This document shows, in pieces, positions 52,617 to 61,768 of a stretch of DNA of 64,000 nucleotides. Below the pieces are notes generated by a model. The model had not been told where the DNA came from, ran no database searches, and was given only the letters and a program-made list of their open reading frames with translations. The DNA comes from Promethearchaeota archaeon (GTDB taxonomy: Archaea; Asgardarchaeota; Lokiarchaeia; Sigyniarchaeales; SOKP01). The stretch covers positions 36,606 to 100,605 of the forward strand of contig JAEOTP010000034.1 of the NCBI GenBank assembly GCA_016839765.1. The letters run 5' to 3'. Position 1 is the first letter of the stretch; every line of letters starts with the position of its first letter. Both the position numbers and the translations under genes were made by a program.

Positions 52617-53867
52617 TCAAGAGATAATCTTACTTATCCCATCTGCTACCTTTAACGCTCCGAAAAAAGATTCAGAAAAGGATTTTGCACTAAATAAGAT
52701 GGAGCATACAGGTTCTCCCTTAACCACATTCTTGATTGGTTCACTTTTATCTTGAATAAACTTGAGATTGTTTATTTTTTCTAATTTATCTATTGGAACT
52801 TCTTTAGGTGCGAAAAAAATTAGCTTAGTAACATATTTCTTGCAAAGATGATTATTTAATATTTCAATAATTTCATTCCACTTCTCTTGATTAAAACTTT
52901 TAATATGTAAATCTAATAAATTTATGTTCATAGAATCCTCTGAAGCCCTTATAGACCCTGGAATTCTTGGATTAATTTCCATTAAATAAGGGTAATGATT
53001 TCTTAACACAAAATCAAATCCGTTAATCCCTCTTAATCCTAATATATTTGCGAGCATAATTGAAATCTCGGAGATCAATTTATTATCTTCTTTTAATAAG
53101 TTTCCTGGAACGATATTTCCACAATACATGAATTGTTTAGGTGGATTAACACACTCTAAACCAATAATTTGACGGTTAATAGATATAACTTTAGTTTCAG
53201 CTCCATTAGAAATTGTAGTACAACTAACTGGTATTCCCTCAATATACTCTTGAATTAACCAATTTGAAGAATTATAACCATTAAATTCTAAGTTCTTAAT
53301 TCGAAAGGTTAATTGTTCTTTGTTTTCAATTTTATATACATTTATTCCTCCAGAACTCTTTTTCTTTTTCAAAATGAAAGGGTATGCTAAAGATTTATTT
53401 AATTTCTCAAATTTCTTTAATTCATAGCTAATTGGAACTTTATATCCCATTTCTTTAAGAGTATGATAAATTTTAGAAAGATTTCTGGCATTTTCCATGA
53501 CACTTATATTATTATTAAGGCTTTTAGTACCATCTTTTTTTTTTTTAATTTCATCAAGAATATATTTACGTTCTTCTAAATGATCATCCATGCCACTAGC
53601 AATAATTAAATTTTCTATATCAGAATACTTATTTAATAAATCAATTGTATAGTGAGCTAAAAACTGTTGGTAAATATTTTTAATTGAGCTATATCGCGCA
53701 ATTAATTCTTTTGTTATAATTATAGAATCTTTAACATATGGATATAAATCTAAATCTCCAAAAAAATCAACAACATATACATCATATCCTGCTTTATTCA
53801 AAGAATAAGCAAGAGGACGTGTATTAAAACCGACAACTAAAACAGATTTCTTTTTTCCGTCCATCAA
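52617..53867 (-). CDS. ATP-grasp carboligase
   Basis: 416 residues: an N-terminal Rossmann-like domain (VLVVGFNTRPLAYSLNKAGYDVYVVDFFGD), then an ATP-grasp fold with YPFILKKKKSSGGINVYK (P-loop-like Lys region), WLIQEYIEGIPVS and MEINPRIPGS (metal-binding Glu-x-Asn). It resembles the archaeal COG2232-type group of ATP-grasp proteins near tetrahydromethanopterin/methanofuran genes, but the substrate is unknown. ATP-grasp enzymes ligate a carboxylate to an amine or thiol. Start TTG 53867 or ATG 53864. It precedes nothing co-functional nearby except the ATPase gene downstream in orientation. Confidence 0.75.
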   Translation of the reverse strand: MMDGKKKSVLVVGFNTRPLAYSLNKAGYDVYVVDFFGDLDLYPYVKDSIIITKELIARYSSIKNIYQQFLAHYTIDLLNKYSDIENLIIASGMDDHLEERKYILDEIKKKKDGTKSLNNNISVMENARNLSKIYHTLKEMGYKVPISYELKKFEKLNKSLAYPFILKKKKSSGGINVYKIENKEQLTFRIKNLEFNGYNSSNWLIQEYIEGIPVSCTTISNGAETKVISINRQIIGLECVNPPKQFMYCGNIVPGNLLKEDNKLISEISIMLANILGLRGINGFDFVLRNHYPYLMEINPRIPGSIRASEDSMNINLLDLHIKSFNQEKWNEIIEILNNHLCKKYVTKLIFFAPKEVPIDKLEKINNLKFIQDKSEPIKNVVKGEPVCSILFSAKSFSESFFGALKVADGISKIIS

Positions 53868-53907
53868 ATAATGAATAATTTTTGAGTTTAAAGAAATTTT
53901 TTCAAAT

Positions 53908-56112
53908 TCATAGAATTCTTTTTAATTCTAAAATCAAATTTTCTGGATTGTAACGATCGAATTGAAATATCTGAGCTTTACCAAATTTTTTAAAATTTTT
54001 CTTTATTTTATCTGCTGCGTATGTATTAACCCCTAAAGCTTGTGTGGCATAACTTTTTTTAGGTTCTAAAACAACCACGTGAACTCCTTTTTTTGAGAGT
54101 CTTTTAGTTAATTCTTTTAGCTCCTTAACGATTAGCGTATAATCAGTCTGTACTTGGGCGACTAAGTCGGGATATTTTACAGAAATATTTGATCCACAAT
54201 CTGAACATATGAAAATAACAGGAATAACATTTCTATTTTTTAATTTTTCAGCATTAATTAATTTAACACATTTTTTTAGTGCAGCTGCCATGGGAGTATA
54301 CGACTTTCCTTCAATACTTTTTAGTTTATTAAGAGCGTTTTTAAAATAAACTGTTGGCTTTTGAAGAACTATTGCTTCTTTACCTCTAAATATAATTAAA
54401 CTGATTTTATCTCTTTTTCTATATCCTTCCTTATGTAAGGATAAAATTACATCTGTCATTTGTTTTATCACATAATACATCGATGCAGAACTGTCAAGTA
54501 CAAAAAAAAGTAAAAGGGGTGCACGATATTCGAAGATCTTATCCATTAAATCATATTTATTGAATTTTATAGGAAATTCTATATCTGTTTGATTATATAT
54601 TGTGTTTTTCAAATAGCTTCTTATAGTTGCATCTAAAGCTAAACTCTTTGGTTTATCTATGGGGGTTCGATAAGAAATATACTTTCCTTTTTGAGAAGAT
54701 GCTATTTTAATTCGCCTTCCTATACCACGACCTCCATAATTTGAAACTTTTCGTTCTTTTCGGATATTATCAAGAACGGAACTCATTTTTTGTTCCATTT
54801 TATAAATTAATGGCAATTCCTCAGTTTGATTTTCAAAAAATTTAAGATCTATCTCTTCAAGGGGAATATTTTTTACTTTCCAACCTCCTGCAGGAGCAGG
54901 ACTCCTTTTTTTGTTATCAGGATATTTAGGGGGAGGTAATTTTTGTTCTTTAGTCTCCGGCATTTTAACTTTTCTCGGATCTACTGATTGTCGTTTGAAT
55001 TCTTTATGTAATGTATCATCCTGTTTTAATGGTCCTTCCGAATCAGGGTTAGGCTTATAAGCATTAGGATCCTCATATGCTTTTTGTATTTTTCCATAAA
55101 CTTCTGCAATTTTAGCTTGAATTTCTTTGGGAGTCATCTCATAATGAAGCGACTGAATTCTATGTTCGAAAACTAAATCCAAAGCTACATTTAAATCTTC
55201 CTCTGTAATTTGTGTTCTACTATTAAAAGCAGCATGAGCTCTAGCACAGCGTATGAAAGTTATATCTGCTCTTTGAGAAAAGATCTCTAATTCATTAACA
55301 ATCATAGATACAAATTCAAAAACAGAGGATGGCACTTTTACTTCTTTTAGTATTTCTCTCGCTTTTTTGATCTTATCTCGTAGTTCTTTCTCTTCTTCTA
55401 CATATCTCTTAATAAATGTTTTTGGATCATCATCAAATTCGATAACTCTTCTTGTTATTTCTGCTCTTAACTTTGAATTTCTTGGTGCTTTTATTTTAAC
55501 TTCCAAACCGAGACGATCAGCAATTTGGGGCCTTAATTCACCTTCCTCAGGATTCATTGAACCCACTAAAACGAATCGGGATGGGTGCATAACAGAGATT
55601 CCTTCTCTTTCAATGATATTTACACCAGAAGCAGCTGCATCCAATAAAGTATCAACTATATGATCCTGCAGGAGATTAATCTCATCGATGTAAAGTATCC
55701 CGCGATTTGCTTTTGCTAATAAACCTGGATGAAGACTTTTAATGCCTTCAGTGAGGACTTTATCGATAGAGAGACTACCACAAACCATATCTTCTGTAAT
55801 TCCTAATGGCAGGTTTACAAGTCTCATTTCACGAATATCTACTTTTATCTCTCGTTTTCCTTTCTTTATACGGCATTCTTCACATAAATCTTCATTTTCT
55901 AAGTGAGGATCACATGAAAATGGACAATCCTTTACAACTTCAATCTCAGGCATAACTTCAACAAGGCTTCTTACGGCTGTTGATTTCCCTGTACCTTGTT
56001 GTCCTGATAATAATATTCCACCAATTTGTGGGTCAATAACGTTTAAAATAAGCCCCATTTTCATTTTGTCCTGTCCTAAAATAGCTACGAAAGGAAAGGA
56101 TGAAATTTTCAT
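53908..56112 (-). CDS. ChlI/ChlD-like AAA+ ATPase fused to a vWA domain
   Basis: 734 residues. AAA+ half (1-350): Walker A GQQGTGKST (37-45), Walker B ILYIDE (139-144), RADITFIR sensor region, and a CPFSCDPH ... CEECR zinc pair of ChlI. A linker of ~150 residues (Pro/Lys rich) leads to a vWA domain (~532-734) with intact MIDAS DSSAS (540-544), Thr in SYTPM and FICSDCG. This is the Mg-chelatase (BchI-BchD/MoxR-vWA) layout. In archaea such proteins can serve cobalt or nickel chelatase or protein-remodelling roles. It lies 158 bp downstream of a JAMM protein on the same strand. Confidence 0.85.
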   Translation of the reverse strand: MKISSFPFVAILGQDKMKMGLILNVIDPQIGGILLSGQQGTGKSTAVRSLVEVMPEIEVVKDCPFSCDPHLENEDLCEECRIKKGKREIKVDIREMRLVNLPLGITEDMVCGSLSIDKVLTEGIKSLHPGLLAKANRGILYIDEINLLQDHIVDTLLDAAASGVNIIEREGISVMHPSRFVLVGSMNPEEGELRPQIADRLGLEVKIKAPRNSKLRAEITRRVIEFDDDPKTFIKRYVEEEKELRDKIKKAREILKEVKVPSSVFEFVSMIVNELEIFSQRADITFIRCARAHAAFNSRTQITEEDLNVALDLVFEHRIQSLHYEMTPKEIQAKIAEVYGKIQKAYEDPNAYKPNPDSEGPLKQDDTLHKEFKRQSVDPRKVKMPETKEQKLPPPKYPDNKKRSPAPAGGWKVKNIPLEEIDLKFFENQTEELPLIYKMEQKMSSVLDNIRKERKVSNYGGRGIGRRIKIASSQKGKYISYRTPIDKPKSLALDATIRSYLKNTIYNQTDIEFPIKFNKYDLMDKIFEYRAPLLLFFVLDSSASMYYVIKQMTDVILSLHKEGYRKRDKISLIIFRGKEAIVLQKPTVYFKNALNKLKSIEGKSYTPMAAALKKCVKLINAEKLKNRNVIPVIFICSDCGSNISVKYPDLVAQVQTDYTLIVKELKELTKRLSKKGVHVVVLEPKKSYATQALGVNTYAADKIKKNFKKFGKAQIFQFDRYNPENLILELKRIL

Positions 56113-56270
56113 ATTTTTACTCCAGATAAATCTTCTAACAACTTAAATTGTTTAGTTAGACATTCTTTTAATTAAAAAGAATATTAAGTAAAATAAAGAT
56201 TTTCCTTTTAAACCTTATATTAAAAATAGGGTTTATAAAATTAAAATAAAAAAAGAATCCATTCAAATAT

Positions 56271-57221
56271 TTAAAATTTTTTAGATAATAATGTTAGTTT
56301 TTCATTGAGATTTGAAACACACTCATCCCATTCTGCTAAAACTTCTTTAATTTTTGGTATAATTATGTCTCTTTCTTTAAATTCTAAATAATCCATAAAC
56401 TGTTTAATCTTCTCTATTTTTATGAAGGTTTCAGCTACGTATTTCCGTATTTCACGAGTTTGATTATCTAAAACTTCATAGATTCTATGAGATTCTCCTT
56501 TACGCATCAATGTGGCTAAATATTCTTCAGTACCAAGAAATAATGAGTCTAATTGATTAATTTGGTTTTTAATAAATCTATCATATGTTTCTAAAATATT
56601 ATCACTTGGGAAAAAGTTAGTAATATCAATAACAAATTTCTGTGCTTGTATTACTAACTGTTCCATGCTTTCAAATCCCTCAATTCTATATTCAACTTCA
56701 TGAAAGTTACTTCTCTCGTTATTTCCATCATTTAATCTGAAAATTTTAAAACCGGGATCGTTTTTTAACTGTTTTACCGGATCCCCTTTTCTTTCTGGAT
56801 ATTCTACCTGTCTAACTAGACGTTCTGGATTAAATACTAGAGAAATAGCAAGGGAATTTAAACTTTGATATGCTACTGTAGTTTTTCTATCACCAAATCC
56901 CGAAAGCATAACTCTAAAGCCTGGATGACTATGCCACCAACCTATTACATAATCACCTTTATCAAAAGCTTCTTCTTCAATGATTACCGTCGAAGCATAA
57001 TCTTCTTCCGACCAGACGTATTTATCAACTATAGCCTTGGGATCATAAACTTCATGCATAATTGGATATGCTTTTGAAATTAATACATCATCATTTTGAT
57101 TTTTGCCAATGAAAATCCCGTTTGCTTCTATCCACTTATCTTTTGGTATTTTTTGATTCGCAAATCTCACACTCGCAGCAATAATCGTTAAGTACGCCTG
57201 TTTAGGAATAATCACAGTCAT
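56271..57221 (-). CDS. JAB/MPN (JAMM) metalloprotease-like protein, altered spacing
   Basis: 316 residues. Residues ~1-200 are a JAB/MPN domain: Glu32 (WIEANGIFIG), HSHP (His97-x-His99), and Ser107 followed by G-F-G-Asp111. The canonical JAMM motif H-x-H-x7-S-x2-D is therefore present except for one extra residue between Ser and Asp. C-terminal half (~200-316) is helical, charged and probably coiled coil. In Asgard archaea, JAMM proteases with Rpn11-like function remove ubiquitin-like modifiers. If Asp111 still coordinates zinc the protein may be active; otherwise it is a pseudo-enzyme. First gene before the AAA-vWA gene. Confidence 0.8.
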   Translation of the reverse strand: MTVIIPKQAYLTIIAASVRFANQKIPKDKWIEANGIFIGKNQNDDVLISKAYPIMHEVYDPKAIVDKYVWSEEDYASTVIIEEEAFDKGDYVIGWWHSHPGFRVMLSGFGDRKTTVAYQSLNSLAISLVFNPERLVRQVEYPERKGDPVKQLKNDPGFKIFRLNDGNNERSNFHEVEYRIEGFESMEQLVIQAQKFVIDITNFFPSDNILETYDRFIKNQINQLDSLFLGTEEYLATLMRKGESHRIYEVLDNQTREIRKYVAETFIKIEKIKQFMDYLEFKERDIIIPKIKEVLAEWDECVSNLNEKLTLLSKKF

Positions 57222-57641
57222 TATTTATCTACTTTAAGATAATTATCATTCTTGATAATTTTATACTACTGCATATATTTATGTCTATTTTTTTCTTAAG
57301 AATCTTCTAAAGTTAATAAAATTCTGTTAATTTTCTATAATCACATTATTTCGCTCATTATTTCTGTTAAAAACATATTTTCCTCTAACCAATCATCTTG
57401 AAGGATTTTTCAGCTTGAAAATTTAACTTATAATATTGAAGAAGCTTTTTTGGAGTGAATAAGGTCTAAGCGAAGTTAAAATTAAAAAATTAGTAAGAAA
57501 TTATTAAATTCTAATTCTATTAGCTGTTTTTCATTTAAAAGATAAAATTATTTATATTCATAATATACCATTATATTATTACTAAATACAAATTATTACT
57601 GATTCCAATATAATTAAAATCATCTTAAAGAAAGGATAAAA
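57222..57641. other. Divergent intergenic region between JAMM gene and zinc-ribbon operon
   Basis: 420 bp, AT-rich, with no coding frame seen. It must hold the two divergent promoters; several TATA-like stretches are present, but none is distinguishable from the general composition. Confidence 0.5.
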
Positions 57642-58271
57642 ATGGCTGAAAAAGGTTTTGAACCACTAACAAGTCAACTGGGTATACCTGGGACTTCTTA
57701 TAGGATTCAGCTGGGATTAATTAATGAAAAATGGGCATCAAGATTGTTGAAAGGACAAAATGTTATAGATTCATACATTTATAAGGATGAAGATATAGCA
57801 GAAGGGGGATTTCCTAATCAAAATCTCATCGTGGGTTGGGTCTTACGTACTGTGGCAATTCCAAATATAAACCCACATCAAGTAATGAAAACCACTCAGG
57901 CTTTAGTGAAACAAGCAATTGAAAAGAAAGAACAAAAGAAAGTTATGGCGCCCATACAAGAAATTAAAAAGGTTGAATTAGAAAAAGTACCTGAAAGTGA
58001 AATAAAAAGACCTCAATCAGTGGGATGGGTAAAACAGGAAGGAATGAAGTCTGTACAGGAATTAGAAGAAGAAAAACGTCAAGCCTTTAAAGAAAGAATG
58101 GTATATAAGAAACAAGAAGAAGAAATAAGAAGATCTGGTACAATCACAACCTCAAGAGAGTTACCTTCTATACCTAAAGGTGAAGAAGCGCCATCAACAT
58201 TCTGTCCTCATTGCGGAAAAGATTTAGATTGGAAATATTGTCCTTTTTGTGGGGGAAAACTTCCACATTAG
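57642..58271 (+). CDS. Uncharacterised protein with N-terminal beta domain and C-terminal zinc ribbon, first gene of JAMM operon
   Basis: 209 residues. Residues ~15-95 form a beta-rich domain (SYRIQLGLINEKWASRLLKG, VIDSYIYKDEDI, NLIVGWVLRTVAIPN, HQVMKTTQALVKQA). The middle is a charged helical linker (residues 95-180). The C-terminus is a four-Cys zinc ribbon, FCPHCGKDLDWKYCPFCGGKL. ATG start behind AAGGATAAAA. Not a family I recognise; the ribbon is typical of substrate- or partner-binding domains. It is 121 bp before the intact JAMM gene and may be an accessory factor of it (context only). Confidence 0.6.
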   Translation: MAEKGFEPLTSQLGIPGTSYRIQLGLINEKWASRLLKGQNVIDSYIYKDEDIAEGGFPNQNLIVGWVLRTVAIPNINPHQVMKTTQALVKQAIEKKEQKKVMAPIQEIKKVELEKVPESEIKRPQSVGWVKQEGMKSVQELEEEKRQAFKERMVYKKQEEEIRRSGTITTSRELPSIPKGEEAPSTFCPHCGKDLDWKYCPFCGGKLPH

Positions 58272-58391
58272 GAGTAATGTTATAAAATTCTCTAAATTTA
58301 TTTTTTGTAATACTATAAATTAAATAATTCAGTTTTTAAATGAGATAAATTATAAATATTACAAAAATTAACTATATCTAAACGTAATAGA

Positions 58392-59864
58392 TTGAGTGAT
58401 AAAGTAATGGGCAAAGATACAGATACAAGTGTTGTTACCATCAAACCAATGGCCTATTATAAGATGTTAGTTCATGTTCTTAGATTTGGATCAAAAACAC
58501 AAGCCGTTAATGAATACAAAGAAGTTATGGGAATGCTAATTGGTCATCTAGAGGGACAGGGCGAAATTAAGGATGTAATCATAGAAGATGTTGTACCTAT
58601 AACACATGGAGGATCAATTGAAGTTAAGTTTTCTGCAGAACAGCTTGGTGCTTTTGGAGAAATTGATAGGCAAATCTGGGAACACCATGGTGAAGAAAAT
58701 TGGTTTAGTGTTGGTTGGTATCATAGTCACCCGAATTTGGGAATTTTCTTCTCTAGCACTGATATATTTAATCAAATATTTTGGCAAGATAAAAATCCTA
58801 GCGGTCTAGGAATAGTATTTGATCATGCCTATTTGGAAAAACCTAGTGATTTAGGTTTTAGAGTTTTTAGATTAGAAGATCCTTCAAAAGGACTAAATTC
58901 TAAGTATTATGAAGTTAAAGCTATAGTCGAGCCACCAGATAATTTTGAATTTTATGAGAAAATAATTGATTTGATAAATAAAATATACTCGAAAGAAGCT
59001 CCAATTCTTGAATTAAATGAAACCACTGATTTATTTAGCGATATATTTTTTCCTGAACAAAAACAACTAGAAAGTAAAAAACCTCAATTATCAGTACAAG
59101 AATTGTTAAATAATTTAAAGAAAGGGTTTTCAACTTTTATAGATTTATCAATTGAACCTCTAATTAACATACTTAACCTTTGGAGCCAAGATATTGTAAA
59201 AAAGATGTTCTATAATAATACACAAATGAGAAATGATTTAATTGATATAAAAGAAAATCTAACCACTGGCATAAGTAACCTCCAGAAGTCATTTAACTTC
59301 TCATTGCAAGACGATTTAAAGAAATTAGATTTCTATATAGATGGTAAGCTTGATAAACTTGATGAAGGACTGAATAATATGGAAAAAGCAATTCATCAAT
59401 TTAAAGAGAACCTTACACTACAAATAAATCAATTAATTGAAAATTCATTTTTACAAAACATTAATCAAATGATTGATAACTTTGATAAAAATCTTGGAGA
59501 TTTAAACGGAATAAATGAAATGAATGAGATTGTTTTACAAACTTTAGAGCCAGATTATGTTGAATTAGAAAAGCTATTTAATATCATTGATCCTACAAAA
59601 AGTAGAATAAAAGGCGCTATAGAGGATAATCAAGAGATAATTCTAAACAATTTTGGGAAAAAATTACCCCATATTAAAGACATCTTTTCCAATTTAGATA
59701 AGGATTTAAGAAAACTCCTCTCAGATTTAAAAGCAGCTATACTAGTTCTCGAGGGTTCTAAAGGTCCTGTTCTAAACAAAATTGAAAAATTAGAGAATGA
59801 GAAAAAAAATCTTCATAATACTATAAGAGAATTAAAAAATGAAATTAAAGAATTGAAGAAGTGA
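58392..59864 (+). CDS. JAB/MPN+ (JAMM) protease domain with long coiled-coil tail (Rpn11-like)
   Basis: 490 residues (TTG 58392; ATG 58407 with GAGTGAT upstream is also possible). Residues ~15-190 are a JAB/MPN domain with the complete JAMM motif: Glu44 (KEVMGMLIG), His111-x-His113, Ser121 and Asp124 in GWYHSHPNLGIFFSSTD. This is the Rpn11/CSN5/AMSH signature for zinc-dependent isopeptidase activity. The remaining ~290 residues are mostly coiled coil (heptads over ~245-490), as used for dimerisation in BRCC36/Abraxas-type complexes. Downstream is a closely similar protein lacking one zinc ligand. Likely a deubiquitinase-like enzyme on ubiquitin-type substrates. Confidence 0.87.
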   Translation: MSDKVMGKDTDTSVVTIKPMAYYKMLVHVLRFGSKTQAVNEYKEVMGMLIGHLEGQGEIKDVIIEDVVPITHGGSIEVKFSAEQLGAFGEIDRQIWEHHGEENWFSVGWYHSHPNLGIFFSSTDIFNQIFWQDKNPSGLGIVFDHAYLEKPSDLGFRVFRLEDPSKGLNSKYYEVKAIVEPPDNFEFYEKIIDLINKIYSKEAPILELNETTDLFSDIFFPEQKQLESKKPQLSVQELLNNLKKGFSTFIDLSIEPLINILNLWSQDIVKKMFYNNTQMRNDLIDIKENLTTGISNLQKSFNFSLQDDLKKLDFYIDGKLDKLDEGLNNMEKAIHQFKENLTLQINQLIENSFLQNINQMIDNFDKNLGDLNGINEMNEIVLQTLEPDYVELEKLFNIIDPTKSRIKGAIEDNQEIILNNFGKKLPHIKDIFSNLDKDLRKLLSDLKAAILVLEGSKGPVLNKIEKLENEKKNLHNTIRELKNEIKELKK

Positions 59865-59876
59865 TTGTGAAATATT

Positions 59877-61277
59877 ATGATAAACACCCCTAACAATAAT
59901 AAAGAAGAAAAACTCGAGATTGCAAAAGATTGGAAAGTGTATATAAGAAATGACGCTTTTAGAAAAATGCTTAGTCATATAGTTAGGTTTGCTAATAAAT
60001 CATTGGAAGATAATCAAGAAGTAATGGGCATTTGTATAGGTGAAGCAAATTCAGAAGACAAGACTTTAAATTTAATGAATATCATTCCTGTATGTCATGG
60101 AGATATCGTAGAACTTGGGTTTTCTCAAGAAGTTCATAAAAAAATTATACAAATTGAAGAAAAAATTATTACTACAAATTTAAAAATGATTGGTTGGTAT
60201 CATTCGAGACTAGAAGGTGGTCTTTTCTTTTCTCACGCAGATAGGAGTAATCAATTATATTTTCAAAATGAGAAACACCCATATGGATTTGGAATTGTAT
60301 TTGATAATAACCTCCTTAATTCTGGAAATAAATTTGGATTTGAGATTTTTAGATTTAAAGCCTTTTCAAAAGGAATAGACAGTGAATATGTTGAAGTGCC
60401 TTTTGAACTGGAAGTACCTAACACTTTAGAATTTTTCAAATGGATAAAAGCGCTGGTAGAAGATCTTCAGAGAAAAAATCCTATAGTGATCAATGAGTTT
60501 GATGAAATTAGAAAACCAATGCCTGGAGAACTTCAAGAAATCCCAAAAATAGAAGATGTTGCGATTAAAAACGGTGATGATGATTTTAATGCTCAAATAC
60601 AACCAATATTCACAGGTTTTAGAGAGGGCACTTCGCAATTTGTAGATAATTTTATTGATGCCTATAAAAACCAATTAAGTAATTGGATGATTGATGTTAG
60701 AAATGGCTCATTAAAAGGTATTGAACAGATTAGAAGTATTGTGAATCAGATGAAATATTCTTTTGAACAAGGTTTAGAAAATATCCAAAATTACTTTGAT
60801 AAAAGTTTTTCTGAAATTTCAGATGTATTTATCACAAATATTTCAGAATATATTGATAGAAGAGTTGAAACCCAAAAAGAGTTTACAATCAAATTTTCAG
60901 ATTCATTCGAGGAAATTTCTAACGACATACAATCTATAATAGAAAATAATTTAAAAGAATTTACTGATAAATTAAAAGAAAAAATATCATATGAAGAGGT
61001 AAAATTATATAATATTAATCAAATAAACACTAAGATTAAGCCTTTACTTAATAAATCCTCAGATTTATTAACTAAGACTTTTAATAATACAAATGCTCTT
61101 TCTGACGATCTCATAAATGAAATTAAAAGATTGAGTTCCAGGTTTAGTTTAAGTTTGAATGAAGAAATTGAAAATCTAAATTTAGATTCTGATCCTATTA
61201 AAGAAAAATATAAAGAAATCGAAGAATTAATTGAACGGCTCCAAAAAGTCATCTCAGACTTTAGACAATTAAAATAA
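59877..61277 (+). CDS. JAB/MPN- paralogue with coiled-coil tail (Rpn8-like pseudo-protease)
   Basis: 466 residues, paralogous to the preceding gene across both halves. The JAMM motif is degenerate: Glu48 (QEVMGICIG), His109 kept, but Arg111 replaces the second His (GWYHSRLEGGLFFSHAD), with Ser119 and Asp122 kept. Loss of a zinc-binding His normally abolishes catalysis, as in the MPN- subunits Rpn8, CSN6 and Abraxas. Residues ~190-466 are coiled coil. It begins 12 bp after the active partner, so it is translationally linked. A heterodimer of MPN+ and MPN- chains is inferred. Confidence 0.85.
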   Translation: MINTPNNNKEEKLEIAKDWKVYIRNDAFRKMLSHIVRFANKSLEDNQEVMGICIGEANSEDKTLNLMNIIPVCHGDIVELGFSQEVHKKIIQIEEKIITTNLKMIGWYHSRLEGGLFFSHADRSNQLYFQNEKHPYGFGIVFDNNLLNSGNKFGFEIFRFKAFSKGIDSEYVEVPFELEVPNTLEFFKWIKALVEDLQRKNPIVINEFDEIRKPMPGELQEIPKIEDVAIKNGDDDFNAQIQPIFTGFREGTSQFVDNFIDAYKNQLSNWMIDVRNGSLKGIEQIRSIVNQMKYSFEQGLENIQNYFDKSFSEISDVFITNISEYIDRRVETQKEFTIKFSDSFEEISNDIQSIIENNLKEFTDKLKEKISYEEVKLYNINQINTKIKPLLNKSSDLLTKTFNNTNALSDDLINEIKRLSSRFSLSLNEEIENLNLDSDPIKEKYKEIEELIERLQKVISDFRQLK

Positions 61278-61315
61278 TAAATAGAAATTATTTAATGCTA
61301 CTTCTTTAATTTATA

Positions 61316-61630
61316 TTAGAAAAATTCTAATGAAGATACAGAGGATATATTTAATTTATACTTAGGGATATTAGTATTGAGTCTTTTTAATTGGTTTCTT
61401 TTTGCTATATTACTTAATATCCTACCAATTCTATCTACTCTAATATCTATTCCATAATTTTCTTTCAAAACAGAATTAATTTTATAAGAAGAAAGTATAA
61501 CTATTTCTGAAATATTTTTTTCACATAGCCTTTCAATTGCTTGTTTCACTAATTTTAAGATCGTTTCTTTATTGGGTTGATTCTCCATGTTCATATTAAT
61601 ATTATATTTGAAGGTTTTTAAAATTTTCAT
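61316..61630 (-). CDS. Small winged-helix-like protein
   Basis: 104 residues. After a short N-terminal extension (ATG 61630; an internal ATG at about residue 13 or 15 may be the real start), helices NKETILKLVKQAIERLCEKN, then SSYKINSVLKENYGIDIRVDRIGRILSNIAKRNQLKRL, with a helix-turn-helix-like spacing, and a C-terminal strand. The pattern of a recognition helix with Arg-x-x-x-Ile-Gly-Arg-x-Leu resembles replication/transcription winged helices. Tentative. Converges with the MPN- gene (39 bp). Confidence 0.5.
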   Translation of the reverse strand: MKILKTFKYNINMNMENQPNKETILKLVKQAIERLCEKNISEIVILSSYKINSVLKENYGIDIRVDRIGRILSNIAKRNQLKRLNTNIPKYKLNISSVSSLEFF

Positions 61631-61768
61631 CTATAAAATTTGGTTTCCTATTTTGAAAGTCCTTTTATTATTAAAATGAACTTAAAAGTATACTAATTTA
61701 TAAAAGAAAAAAATCATTTATATAAACTTAAATTAACCACCATTAGTAATCTAAATATTCTTTTTGCT

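Noticed and set aside
53908..56112. Naming the AAA-vWA protein a magnesium or cobalt chelatase
   Set aside because: No tetrapyrrole genes in the window; the JAMM neighbourhood points as much to protein remodelling.
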